A stretch of 13,757 bases of DNA, from NCBI GenBank assembly GCA_964545245.1, contig CAZJFC010000047.1, forward strand, positions 1 through 13,757. The letters run 5' to 3'. Under the pieces are notes generated by a model that did not search any database, was not told where the DNA came from, and was given only the letters and a program-made list of their open reading frames with translations. The position numbers were made by a program, and so were the translations under genes. Origin of the DNA: CAZJFC01 sp964545245 (lineage in GTDB: Bacteria; Pseudomonadota; Alphaproteobacteria; Rickettsiales; 21-14-0-20-44-7). Numbering within the stretch: the stretch's first letter is position 1; every line of letters starts with the position of its first letter. Of this stretch, positions 1 to 7,941 are shown piece by piece.

Positions 1-57
1 AATTATTTTCCATAATAATGATTATACGATTCGACTATATACTAAGACATTGATATA

Positions 58-85
58 TAAGGGGCAAAATTAAATAATCCCCTTA
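58..85 (-). terminator. possible weak terminator hairpin at the end of the GS-like gene
   Basis: A perfect 7-bp inverted repeat, TAAGGGG (58-64) and CCCCTTA (79-85), encloses the stop codon of the minus-strand glutamine-synthetase-like gene in a 14-base loop. There is no clean T-run after it on the minus strand, only an AT-rich stretch. It may be a transcript-end hairpin or chance. The rest of positions 1-57 is AT-rich with no recognisable gene. Confidence 0.25.
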
Positions 86-885
86 CGGTCATAAATTGCA
101 TCCCAGGCATTCCCCCAGATCGGCTCATCCGGCTTGATTTTATTGCGGATACCGTGCGCCGCGGCATCCATCACCGCCTTAATCACTTGTGCTGGCTCGG
201 CGTTCGAGCCGGAAACGCGGTGTTCAATGCGTTTCGGCTTGCTGTCGGGGATTCTGAGCGCGACGCTACGGTTGTTCCTCCCCCAGCAGATTTTCGTCGG
301 CGCGTTCATATATGGGATGATCCGCTTGCGGGATTCCTCATCCGGCAGGAAAATGGCGATATCCTGAGGCATACGCTCAAGCAACCCGCCGATTGCATAA
401 AGCACATATTCATTATCCGCGTCACGCTTGGCCTGAACCACTCCTTTATTGGCAATTAATCCATAAGGATCAAATAGTTGTGAGCTGATGTGTATGTGCA
501 ACGCGCTGCCGGGGCTATCAGGGACCGGCTTGGGGTGAAAATTCACATTTATCTGGTATTTTACTTCAAGTCTTTCAATTAATATCCTGAATTCCAAGAT
601 TTTATTAACTAATTGCTGCGGGTCAGGATAAGGTTTGAATTCCACCTCGAACTGCCCCGGCCCGCTTTCCTGTTTTGCGGTGAATTCATAGCTTGCCAGT
701 TCAGCGGTAAAATCTTCAATGATTTGTTTAAAAGCTGGCTTTATCTCATAGAATTTCTGCGGGAATTTCCCGGTTGTTAAATCCACGATAAAATCATTCT
801 TCGCGTCGAAAACATAAAATTCCAACTCCGCGCCGATCGTGAACTGGAGGTCAACATCATCCGTCCGAGAATTATCTTCGCCCAT
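70..885 (-). CDS. glutamine synthetase-like protein, catalytic core only
   Basis: This 271-aa protein belongs to the glutamine synthetase family, whose members ligate ammonia or an amine to glutamate using ATP. Family residues are visible in order: GAELEF (E20, E22), ESGPGQFE (E73, E80), SALHIHIS (H130), SRKRIIP (R189), NNRSVALRIP (R206, R211) and KRIEHR (E221, R223). They match the metal, glutamate and ATP ligands of classical GlnA. The EHRVSG form resembles the GlnT/PuuA-like branch, so the substrate may be an amine other than ammonia. The protein is much shorter than the usual 440-470 aa. The N-terminal beta-grasp domain is missing, and so is the C-terminal end after the NAWDAIYD segment. 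I chose ATG 885 because GGGAG lies 7 bases upstream. An in-frame ATG at 939 would overlap trxA by 28 bases and has no such site. The gap to trxA is 26 bases, so the two are probably co-transcribed. The function is inferred. Confidence 0.8.
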   Translation of the reverse strand: MGEDNSRTDDVDLQFTIGAELEFYVFDAKNDFIVDLTTGKFPQKFYEIKPAFKQIIEDFTAELASYEFTAKQESGPGQFEVEFKPYPDPQQLVNKILEFRILIERLEVKYQINVNFHPKPVPDSPGSALHIHISSQLFDPYGLIANKGVVQAKRDADNEYVLYAIGGLLERMPQDIAIFLPDEESRKRIIPYMNAPTKICWGRNNRSVALRIPDSKPKRIEHRVSGSNAEPAQVIKAVMDAAAHGIRNKIKPDEPIWGNAWDAIYDRKGII

Positions 886-911
886 TGCAAAACTCCCGAA
901 CAGGTTTGTTT

Positions 912-1232
912 TTAAGCAACCAAGGTTTCGTTGATCCACTCAACCAGTTTTGATTTCGGCAATGCGCCAACTTTGGTGGCAACGACCTGGCCGTCCTTGA
1001 AAATCATCAATGTCGGAATGCCGCGCACGCCATAACGGCTTGGGGCTTCCGGGTTTTCATCGATATTGATTTTGGTGACTTTGATATTCTGGATCTCGTT
1101 GGAAATTTCCTCGATAATCGGGCTTAACTGACGGCAAGGGCCGCACCATTCAGCCCAGAAATCCACCAGAACCGGCTCGCTGGATTTGAGGATTTCGTTC
1201 TCGAATTCTGAATCTGATACTTGCTTTGCCAT
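912..1232 (-). CDS. trxA: thioredoxin
   Basis: A 106-aa cytoplasmic thioredoxin, the usual length. It reduces disulfides in client proteins such as ribonucleotide reductase and is itself reduced by thioredoxin reductase. The redox motif WCGPC is at residues 29-33. The buried acidic residue before it (D24) and the cis-proline of GIPT (P73) are both present, so it should be active. The start ATG at 1232 has a good Shine-Dalgarno (AGGAG, about 8 bases upstream). It lies 20 bases after addA and 26 bases before the GS-like gene. The addA-trxA order is a common alphaproteobacterial arrangement. No separate promoter or terminator is obvious in the short gaps, so it probably sits within the operon. 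Confidence 0.97.
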   Translation of the reverse strand: MAKQVSDSEFENEILKSSEPVLVDFWAEWCGPCRQLSPIIEEISNEIQNIKVTKINIDENPEAPSRYGVRGIPTLMIFKDGQVVATKVGALPKSKLVEWINETLVA

Positions 1233-1252
1233 AAGTTGGTCTCCTGATTATT

Positions 1253-4200
1253 TTATATAGCTCTTGCTTTAGATATATTACCTGTGCCTGCGGGTGTCAA
1301 GTCGACCTCATCATAACGCCCGGTTTCCGTCCATATCAGCCCCGCACGTACTGATTTATCAGGATATTTCCTTTCCACCAGCAAGGCATAGGCGCGGAGT
1401 TGCTCCACATGGGCCTCAGGGACTGATTGCGGCGGGTTTTCCGAGGTTTTGTAATCAATGATATGAACCTCATTATCAGTGACCAGCATCTTATCGATCC
1501 GCGCGGAGATTATCCTGCTGCCGACCTTGCCGATCAGCGGAACTTCGGACATCACGGCCTCGCTAAAGAATTTCGCGGTTTTTTGCCCGGCCAGCAGCCG
1601 CTTGATTATCGCGGCAATATCCGGCTCCATGCGCGAAAGCTTTTCCTCACGGAGCTTTGGCGCGGTATGGGCGATGATCTCGATTGCCTTATGGATCTTC
1701 CTGCCCCGCCGTGATTTGGCGCTGTCCACAACCTGTTTCCCTGCGGAAATATCTTCAAATTTGTCTTCTTCCGCCGCGATTTTAACTTCCATATATCCGG
1801 GCAGGATATATTTCTCCCCGGCTTTTGCTTCCGGTTCCACCTCCTTCACATCCTTGCTCTGGGCGATTTCATAAACCACCCGGCCATCTTCTGTAACCGT
1901 GCCGGTTCTCCTTAATGTCTCATCGGCGATTTCGTACCAGTTCTGCCCGAAAGACCTGTTCGTTTTTTTCTTTTCCGCCCCGGCGATATAGATTTCATCC
2001 GCGGCGCGGGTAAGGGCGACATAGAATAGCCGGAGATATTCGTCATATGCCTTGCGGGAGGCATCTTCCCTGCAACGCTTGAGCAGCCCGCAATTATCGG
2101 CGGCGGATTTCCCGGCGAGTAAAACGCCCTCATGGTAAAAAACCTCCTGGTCGATATCGGGGACGGAGCTTGCATCTGCGATAATCACCACCGGGGCTTG
2201 CAGCCCTTTTGAGCCGTGGACGGTCATCACCCTCACCTCGCCGCTGCCGTTTTCAAGGTCGCGCTTGATTTCCGAGCCGCCGCCGCAAACCCAATGCAGG
2301 AATGATTGCAGCGAGGAAGTGTTCGTGGCTTCAAAATTGAGGCAAAGCTCAAGGAATTCATCGAGGATTTCCCCGGCTTCGCTGCCCAGCCTTGCGATGA
2401 ATTTTTTCCGGCCGTTTTTGATATCGAGGATATATGAATAAAACTCATAGACCGGCACATAATCCGCGCGGTTGAGGATTTCCTCCAACTCCTTTGCCAG
2501 ATGCGAAAATTTCGGGTTGTTGCGGATTGCGTGATAAAGGCTCTGCGATTTCCCGCGGTAATGGGCAAGCTCAAAGAGTTCTTCCTCGCTTAACCCGAAA
2601 AGCGGGGAGCGCAGCGCGGCGGCAAGGCTTAAATTATCATCCGGCAGCAGTGCGAAGGCGGTTAGCGCAACCAGATCCTGCACCGCGATATGCTCGGTGA
2701 TTTTCAGGCGGTCGGAGCCGGAAACCGGGATGCCGTGTTTCTTCAGGTTTTTCACGATAAGGTTGGCGGCCTCCCCGCGCCTGCGGAGTAGGACGATAAT
2801 ATCGGAAGGCAATATGGCGCGGTTTTTGGAGGCGATAACCCTTTTATCGATTTTTATCCAGCGGGCGATAGCGGCGGCGATCCCCTCCGCCATTGCCTGA
2901 TCGGCTGATTTATAATCCGCGAACTGCCCCGGCATCGGCCAGCGTATCATCTCATTATCGCCTTTTTCGGCAAATAACGGCCAGAGTTCAACTTTTCCGC
3001 CTTCGCCCGCGCGGGTGATTTCATGGCGGATTTCGTTCACCGGGGTTACGGCGCTGCGGCGCTGCGGCGTGCTGAAAATCTCATCAACGGTTTTGAGAAC
3101 CGCCTCAACCGAACGGAAGGATTTGTTCAACGGCAGGTCATGCCATGCCGCGCCGCTGCCCGTCACCTTGCTACGCAGGTATTCAGCCACTTCGTGCAGC
3201 GCTTCCGGGTCCGCGCCCTGAAAGCTGTAAATCGACTGTTTCTCGTCACCGACAATGAAAATGCTGCGGTTCCTGTTTTTTCCCGAATCGCCGGAAAAGA
3301 AATCATCGGCCAGCGCAAGGACGATTTTCCACTGGCCGGGGCTGGTGTCCTGCGCCTCGTCGACAAGGATGTGGTCAATCCCGCCATCAAGCTTATAAAG
3401 CACCCATGCGGCAGCGCTGCGTGCGGTCAGCAATTCGCTGGTGTGGAAGATCAGGTCGTCGAAATCCATCACCGCCTTTTCAGTTTTTACCTGCTCATAA
3501 AGCCGGATATATTCATTGGCAATGTTGATGGTATGCGCGGTAAACTCCGCGGTGCGCAAGGATTTTATCATCTCCGCCGTGTTCAATATCCGTTGCTGTT
3601 CGCGCAGGATTACTTCAACCACCGCCTCGCCTTTTTTCTTCTCAAGGTTTTTACGCGGCTCGCCTTTATCGGTAAGAAAATATTCTTTCGCGCCCTCAAA
3701 ATCCTTCGCTGCATGGATTTCCTCAATCGCGCAGCCTTTCAACGCATTCGGCAGGGAATGGCTGAAATAATCCGCGATAATATCCTGCTCGCTTTGGCCG
3801 GGGGGAACATTGAGAAGCGCATAAACCTTGCCTGCCAGCGCGTCCTTGCCGCCATTTGCGTGCAGGGTTTCCTTGAAGCGGCTGCGGTTTGCCGCGATTT
3901 CACGGATGACCTTATCGAACTTGAATTCGCTGCATTCATTCCCGAAATAATCGATTGCCGAGTTCACTTCATCCGGGATTCCCTCCTTGGCGAGCAGCCT
4001 GTGCCGCGCCTCGGCGGAAAGCTCCCTTGCCGTGGTCTCCTCCACCACCTCGAAATATGGCGGAATGCCGGATTCCACCGGGAAGCGTTTCAGCACCTCC
4101 TGGCAGAAAGAGTGGATTGTCTGTATGCGCGGCGGCGGGGTTGATTCAATCGTGCGGCTGAAAAGCTGCCTTGCGCGGCTTATCTGCTCCTTATCCGGCT

Positions 4201-4477
4201 GTTCCCCGGTCAGGGTGAAAATCTCGCGGATAAGGTCGTTTTCTTCGAGCACGATCCATTTTTGCAGTTGGCTGCTGATGCGGCTTACCATTTCGGCGGC
4301 GGCGGCTTTGGTATATGTCAGGCAGAGGATTTTGCCGGGGTGGACGCCGGAAAGCAAAAGCCGCAATACGCGCTGCGTTAGGACATAGGTTTTGCCGGTT
4401 CCGGCATTGGCGGTGACTTTGGCCGAGATTTTCGGGTCGGAAGCGATTTTCTGGATATCGGTCTGGACTTCGCTCAT
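1253..4477 (-). CDS. addA: AddA, helicase-nuclease subunit of double-strand break repair
   Basis: AddA is the UvrD/Rep-type (SF1) helicase and nuclease subunit of AddAB. The complex unwinds and resects broken DNA ends so that RecA can load, the role RecBCD plays in E. coli. Helicase motifs run in order: Walker A AGTGKT (residues 25-30), Ia LTYTKAAAAEM, II VDEAQD (D373-E374), III GDEKQSIYSFQGAD, IV NKSFRS, V VHGSKGLQ (about 753-760) and VI FYVALTRA (about 815-825). The C-terminal RecB-type nuclease has GRKIH, a downstream RID and IIDYKT (D1008, K1010), so both activities look intact. At 1074 aa it is slightly short for the family. The ATG at 4477 overlaps the addB stop as ATGA, which implies translational coupling. 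A GTG at 4486, three codons upstream, is a less likely start because its purine run is too close. Confidence 0.96.
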   Translation of the reverse strand: MSEVQTDIQKIASDPKISAKVTANAGTGKTYVLTQRVLRLLLSGVHPGKILCLTYTKAAAAEMVSRISSQLQKWIVLEENDLIREIFTLTGEQPDKEQISRARQLFSRTIESTPPPRIQTIHSFCQEVLKRFPVESGIPPYFEVVEETTARELSAEARHRLLAKEGIPDEVNSAIDYFGNECSEFKFDKVIREIAANRSRFKETLHANGGKDALAGKVYALLNVPPGQSEQDIIADYFSHSLPNALKGCAIEEIHAAKDFEGAKEYFLTDKGEPRKNLEKKKGEAVVEVILREQQRILNTAEMIKSLRTAEFTAHTINIANEYIRLYEQVKTEKAVMDFDDLIFHTSELLTARSAAAWVLYKLDGGIDHILVDEAQDTSPGQWKIVLALADDFFSGDSGKNRNRSIFIVGDEKQSIYSFQGADPEALHEVAEYLRSKVTGSGAAWHDLPLNKSFRSVEAVLKTVDEIFSTPQRRSAVTPVNEIRHEITRAGEGGKVELWPLFAEKGDNEMIRWPMPGQFADYKSADQAMAEGIAAAIARWIKIDKRVIASKNRAILPSDIIVLLRRRGEAANLIVKNLKKHGIPVSGSDRLKITEHIAVQDLVALTAFALLPDDNLSLAAALRSPLFGLSEEELFELAHYRGKSQSLYHAIRNNPKFSHLAKELEEILNRADYVPVYEFYSYILDIKNGRKKFIARLGSEAGEILDEFLELCLNFEATNTSSLQSFLHWVCGGGSEIKRDLENGSGEVRVMTVHGSKGLQAPVVIIADASSVPDIDQEVFYHEGVLLAGKSAADNCGLLKRCREDASRKAYDEYLRLFYVALTRAADEIYIAGAEKKKTNRSFGQNWYEIADETLRRTGTVTEDGRVVYEIAQSKDVKEVEPEAKAGEKYILPGYMEVKIAAEEDKFEDISAGKQVVDSAKSRRGRKIHKAIEIIAHTAPKLREEKLSRMEPDIAAIIKRLLAGQKTAKFFSEAVMSEVPLIGKVGSRIISARIDKMLVTDNEVHIIDYKTSENPPQSVPEAHVEQLRAYALLVERKYPDKSVRAGLIWTETGRYDEVDLTPAGTGNISKARAI

Positions 4478-7218
4478 TCTTCCCACTCCCTGATGCGTTC
4501 CAGATGCTCATAATCGTTATATTGCAGCGCATATTTTGACCACGGCCTTGCCATATAAGGCGTGCCGGGTTTGGCGTAATTCGCGGCGAGCTGGGCAATC
4601 CCCTCGCGCGCGTCCTGCACGATTTCCCCAACGCTGCGGCTGGCGCGCGCCTGCCCCGGCTGCCTGATTTCGTTATTGCTCCCCTTAAGCTGCCAATATT
4701 GCAGTGATTCGGTCTTGCCGCCAAGCGCATTTTCAAAGATGAGCGCCTCGACACTAAGCTGCGGCTCATAACCCGCTTCCACCATGATGTTTGGCGGCGG
4801 CGTCCCGGTTTTATAATCAATAATGCTGATATTGTTCCCGGCATCGATTTCCACCCTGTCTGCCCGCGCGCTGATGGTTATGCCGCCAATTTCCAGCGAG
4901 GCTTTGTTTTCATATAATATCCGGCTTTTGTTGCGCCTCGCCTCAGCTTCCTTGTCAATGAACCACTCGGCGATTTTGAGGAAGCGTGGCCACCAGAAAA
5001 TTTTCATCCCCTCAAAATTCTCAAATTTTTTGAATTCCTCCTCGCCGACCCTTAGCAGCGTTTGCAGCTTGCCGTCATATTCCTTTTCGCAGAACCGGGA
5101 CAGGGCTTTATGGATAAAATCGCCGAAATCCGCGCCGGTAATGTCATCATCGATCGGTTTCAGCTTTTTAAGGTGCAGGATTTTTTTGGCATAAACCGTG
5201 TAAGGGTCGCGCATCAGGCGGCCAATATCGGTTGCATAAAGTTCCTTCGGCCTTGCTTCCACCGGTGGGCATGGCGTGGGGCGCTTGAACGGAATATTCT
5301 CCGCCGGGGTATAAAACTCCTTCGCCCATGCGTGGTATTTCGCGCCATCGCCAATTTCCGCAATGGTTTTGAGCCGTTTCAGGAAGCGTGATTCAATCGC
5401 CGGGGAGCGTCCTTCCTTCCTGCTGCGGGTGAGGATGAGTTTTTGCGCCTGCGCCAGCAGTTCAAAGTCATGCGCGGCCTTGCCGATTTTCTGGCTGAGC
5501 AGGTCAAGCCCGATTTTTTTGCGTATCTGCTGGTTCATGAAGCTGTCGGCCTGCGGAAGCTGCGGGAAGCTGCCCTCGTTCATCCCGGCGATGATGACAA
5601 CATCCGCCTGCTGCATCCTTGCCTCTATCGGGCTGAAAATATTCACCCGCTGGTGCTGCCCATATTTGCTGCGGTAGGTCTTCCCGCTGATTAACTGGCG
5701 GAAAATTTCCGGGTAATATTTCGGGTTGATTAAAAAATCCTGCTCGACCGAATCAACCACATCATTCAGAACCTTCTCAAATTCCGCGTCATCACGCTGG
5801 AAAAGTTTGTCATCCGCTATTGCTCTTGCGGTTTCGGCGTGCTGGCCCAGCATTTCGCCGAGTGTCGCGAATTCCTTCCGGAACAATGCCTCAAACTCGC
5901 GCAAACCGGGGATGGTAATCCCATAATTGGCAAGGTTGAAGCCCTCGATTCTTGGGCCGCGCAGCTTTTCTTCCTCAAGGCTGCGGATTTTGTTTTTCAA
6001 TCCCGCATCAATGAACGGATGCTTGAAAAAGCTCAGCAGTTCCACCGGGGTTTCGTCCGCTGCCGCCATATCCGCAAGCTCAATGAAGAACCTCGCCGAA
6101 GGTGTTGAATCCACCGGTAAACCGGCGGAGTCGTTAATCCTGACATCCCATAACTGCATTTTCGCGGAAATCCTTTTGGCAAGGTTGCGGTCTGTCGTCA
6201 CCACCATCGCCGTTTGTTCCTTATCCTCCAGAACTTCCCGCAGCGCCATGGCCACCACAATTGCCTCTTCCTCGGCAGAGCCGCACTCAGCAAGGGTTAT
6301 GCCCTCACCCGGAATTTTTTTATTACCGCGCCATTCGGCAGTTTTTTCGGTCGGGTATAATGCGCTTGAGATTAATTTCTGCCTTGCGGAAAGCCCTGCC
6401 TTTTCCCATTCCACTACCTCGGAAGGCTGGGTTTTCAGCGCAACCAGCAACCGCGCGAGGTTGAATTGCGGGTGCGTCTCCTCCAGAATCTTGAAATCAT
6501 CATCGGCAAGGTTCCTGTCCAGCCCGTCCAGCACCAGCAAACCGTTCCCTGCTTCAGCAACCGCCTTCGCCAGCCGCGCTGTTGCCGGGACGGTTCCGGT
6601 GGTCCCTGCGATAATCACCGGGTGAGGCGGCGGGTTTTTTTCGTAATATTCCGCCAGCGCGGAAATCATAAGGTTGCGGCGGTAAACCGGCTCGGAATAA
6701 CCATCGGCTTTCAGGAAATCCTGCCACTCCACGGTTATTCCTTTCAGGAAATCCAGCGTAACCTGCCAGTGTCCGGCGAGTTCCTCGCTCACCACATTTT
6801 CCAGCGCGGAATAATCGGCTTCCTTGTTCTGCATTTCATCCATGAAAGCGGTCAGGCTTCGCGCGAGGGAAAGCGAATTAGCAAAATTCTGCCCTGCGAA
6901 TTCCTTGTTCCGGCTGATCATCTTTGCCAGCATGAACTGGCGCTTGAGGTCGCTGATAGGCTCAGGGATCTTTTCAAATTCCGGGTTGAAGGAAATATAT
7001 ATCTCGTCTTCATCCACCTCGCCCAGCGCTTCAATTTTGGGGAGGATGAGCACTTCACGTTCCGAATATTGCAGGAATTTTTCCGCCAGCACGCGGATGG
7101 CGCGTTTGGTCGGCACGTAAATGGTTATTTTTTCAATATCATCAAACCGCGCCAGCACGCCTTTGGCAAGGCTGTCCAGAAAGGGCAATGAGCTTGGGAT
7201 ATTGAAAAAATTCGCCAT
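4474..7218 (-). CDS. addB: AddB, nuclease/recognition subunit of AddAB
   Basis: AddB partners AddA. In the family it supplies the second nuclease and a helicase-like scaffold thought to read recombination hotspot sequences. This 914-aa protein starts with the alphaproteobacterial-style region PFLDSLAKGVLARF followed by IYVPTKRAIRVLAEKFL. I see no Walker A site there, unlike B. subtilis AddB, so it is probably not an active motor. The nuclease domain has GDFIHKAL, ISARADRVEI, IIDYKTG (D801, Y802, K803) and a Q in YEPQLSVEAL, so it should cut DNA. There is no cysteine after the nuclease motif, so the B. subtilis-type four-cysteine iron-sulfur staple is absent. The ATG at 7218 has no clear Shine-Dalgarno. 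It begins 31 bases after an unknown gene and overlaps addA at its 3' end. The tsaE and phosphotransferase genes often found upstream in relatives are not present. Confidence 0.93.
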   Translation of the reverse strand: MANFFNIPSSLPFLDSLAKGVLARFDDIEKITIYVPTKRAIRVLAEKFLQYSEREVLILPKIEALGEVDEDEIYISFNPEFEKIPEPISDLKRQFMLAKMISRNKEFAGQNFANSLSLARSLTAFMDEMQNKEADYSALENVVSEELAGHWQVTLDFLKGITVEWQDFLKADGYSEPVYRRNLMISALAEYYEKNPPPHPVIIAGTTGTVPATARLAKAVAEAGNGLLVLDGLDRNLADDDFKILEETHPQFNLARLLVALKTQPSEVVEWEKAGLSARQKLISSALYPTEKTAEWRGNKKIPGEGITLAECGSAEEEAIVVAMALREVLEDKEQTAMVVTTDRNLAKRISAKMQLWDVRINDSAGLPVDSTPSARFFIELADMAAADETPVELLSFFKHPFIDAGLKNKIRSLEEEKLRGPRIEGFNLANYGITIPGLREFEALFRKEFATLGEMLGQHAETARAIADDKLFQRDDAEFEKVLNDVVDSVEQDFLINPKYYPEIFRQLISGKTYRSKYGQHQRVNIFSPIEARMQQADVVIIAGMNEGSFPQLPQADSFMNQQIRKKIGLDLLSQKIGKAAHDFELLAQAQKLILTRSRKEGRSPAIESRFLKRLKTIAEIGDGAKYHAWAKEFYTPAENIPFKRPTPCPPVEARPKELYATDIGRLMRDPYTVYAKKILHLKKLKPIDDDITGADFGDFIHKALSRFCEKEYDGKLQTLLRVGEEEFKKFENFEGMKIFWWPRFLKIAEWFIDKEAEARRNKSRILYENKASLEIGGITISARADRVEIDAGNNISIIDYKTGTPPPNIMVEAGYEPQLSVEALIFENALGGKTESLQYWQLKGSNNEIRQPGQARASRSVGEIVQDAREGIAQLAANYAKPGTPYMARPWSKYALQYNDYEHLERIREWEE

Positions 7219-7249
7219 GCGCTACTAATAGCAGCGAAACAGGAATATA

Positions 7250-7828
7250 TCAAACCTGGTTTGCTGCCGCATCCAGATATTCCGGGCGGGTTATCGGCCT
7301 TAAGCTTGAAGGGGTGCTGACCGCATTTTCGGGTTTGCTTTGCCAGTGACCGATAACTTCACTGAAAAGCCCGAATGCTTCAAGCGCCTGTTTGGAGTCC
7401 GGTAAATCAGGATTGCTTTTGAACACGGTTTCACATATGGCGATAACTTCCTTCAGGACACAGATAGGATATCTTCCCTCCCCTGAAATTTTCAGCAACC
7501 CGTTTTGGTAAGAGGGGCTGCTATGTTCCTTAGTAACGGTAAGGGCTGCTATATTATCAGGGTTATAGCTGATTTCGTGGCAGGAACTGCCAACAGATGA
7601 GCCGTTACTTTCCTTGGCTGCGGGGTATGTATTTAATTTTTTTGAGGAAACTTTTACCGGAAAGAAATTTGCATCAAGCTCGATTGAATAGAAATCAACA
7701 TGGCGGGTTGTCGTGGCAATAGTGGCCGGCCCGCGGTCAATTTCCACATTCACATGCCACCCGTCAGGTTTCCGGGTTACCTGATATTTCGGTTCGGAAA
7801 CTGGTTCAGGCTTGAAATGCTCGCTCAT
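7250..7828 (-). CDS. hypothetical protein, first gene of the addBA-trxA run
   Basis: I do not recognise this 192-aa protein. It has no signal peptide or membrane segment and looks cytoplasmic. Residues 10-105 are rich in alternating polar and hydrophobic residues (probably beta structure). A more helical part spans about 120-165 (ICVLKEVIAICETVF and the following ALEAFGLFSEVIGHW). Cysteines sit at 83, 123 and 132. The C-terminal 25 residues are Pro/Ser-rich and probably flexible. I chose ATG 7828 because a GAGG site lies 7 bases upstream. An in-frame ATG at 7870 would add 14 residues without such support. Its stop is 31 bases before addB on the same strand, so it may be the promoter-proximal gene of that operon, but this does not show a role in DNA repair. 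Confidence 0.75.
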   Translation of the reverse strand: MSEHFKPEPVSEPKYQVTRKPDGWHVNVEIDRGPATIATTTRHVDFYSIELDANFFPVKVSSKKLNTYPAAKESNGSSVGSSCHEISYNPDNIAALTVTKEHSSPSYQNGLLKISGEGRYPICVLKEVIAICETVFKSNPDLPDSKQALEAFGLFSEVIGHWQSKPENAVSTPSSLRPITRPEYLDAAANQV

Positions 7829-7929
7829 GATACTACCTCTGTATTTGATACTTCCTAATTTACTACACATAAAATCCGCCTAAATCAATTTAAACTTATT
7901 AACCACTGGATTTTTCCGGAATTTTAGCG

Positions 7930-7941
7930 TATATAGCGCCC
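7930..7941 (+). promoter_or_regulatory. putative -10 box and near-zero leader for mnmA
   Basis: TATATA at 7930-7935 ends six bases before the mnmA ATG at 7942, and no Shine-Dalgarno lies between them. If it is the -10 box, transcription would begin at or within a base or two of the ATG, giving a leaderless mRNA. No good -35 is seen (CTGGAT near 7906 is weak). The 7829-7941 gap separates divergent genes and must hold both promoters; I could not assign the minus-strand one. Confidence 0.4.

Noticed and set aside
3023..4144. Long plus-strand open frame (373 codons) opposite addA
   Set aside because: It is antisense to AddA helicase motifs, has arginine- and leucine-heavy composition and no recognisable domain. 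It is a mirror of the GC-rich coding strand.
5927..6625. Plus-strand open frame (232 codons) opposite addB
   Set aside because: Serine-rich antisense shadow of addB with no family match.
6466..7191. Plus-strand open frame (241 codons) opposite addB
   Set aside because: It lies wholly within addB, has no domain or Shine-Dalgarno, and is explained by codon bias of addB.
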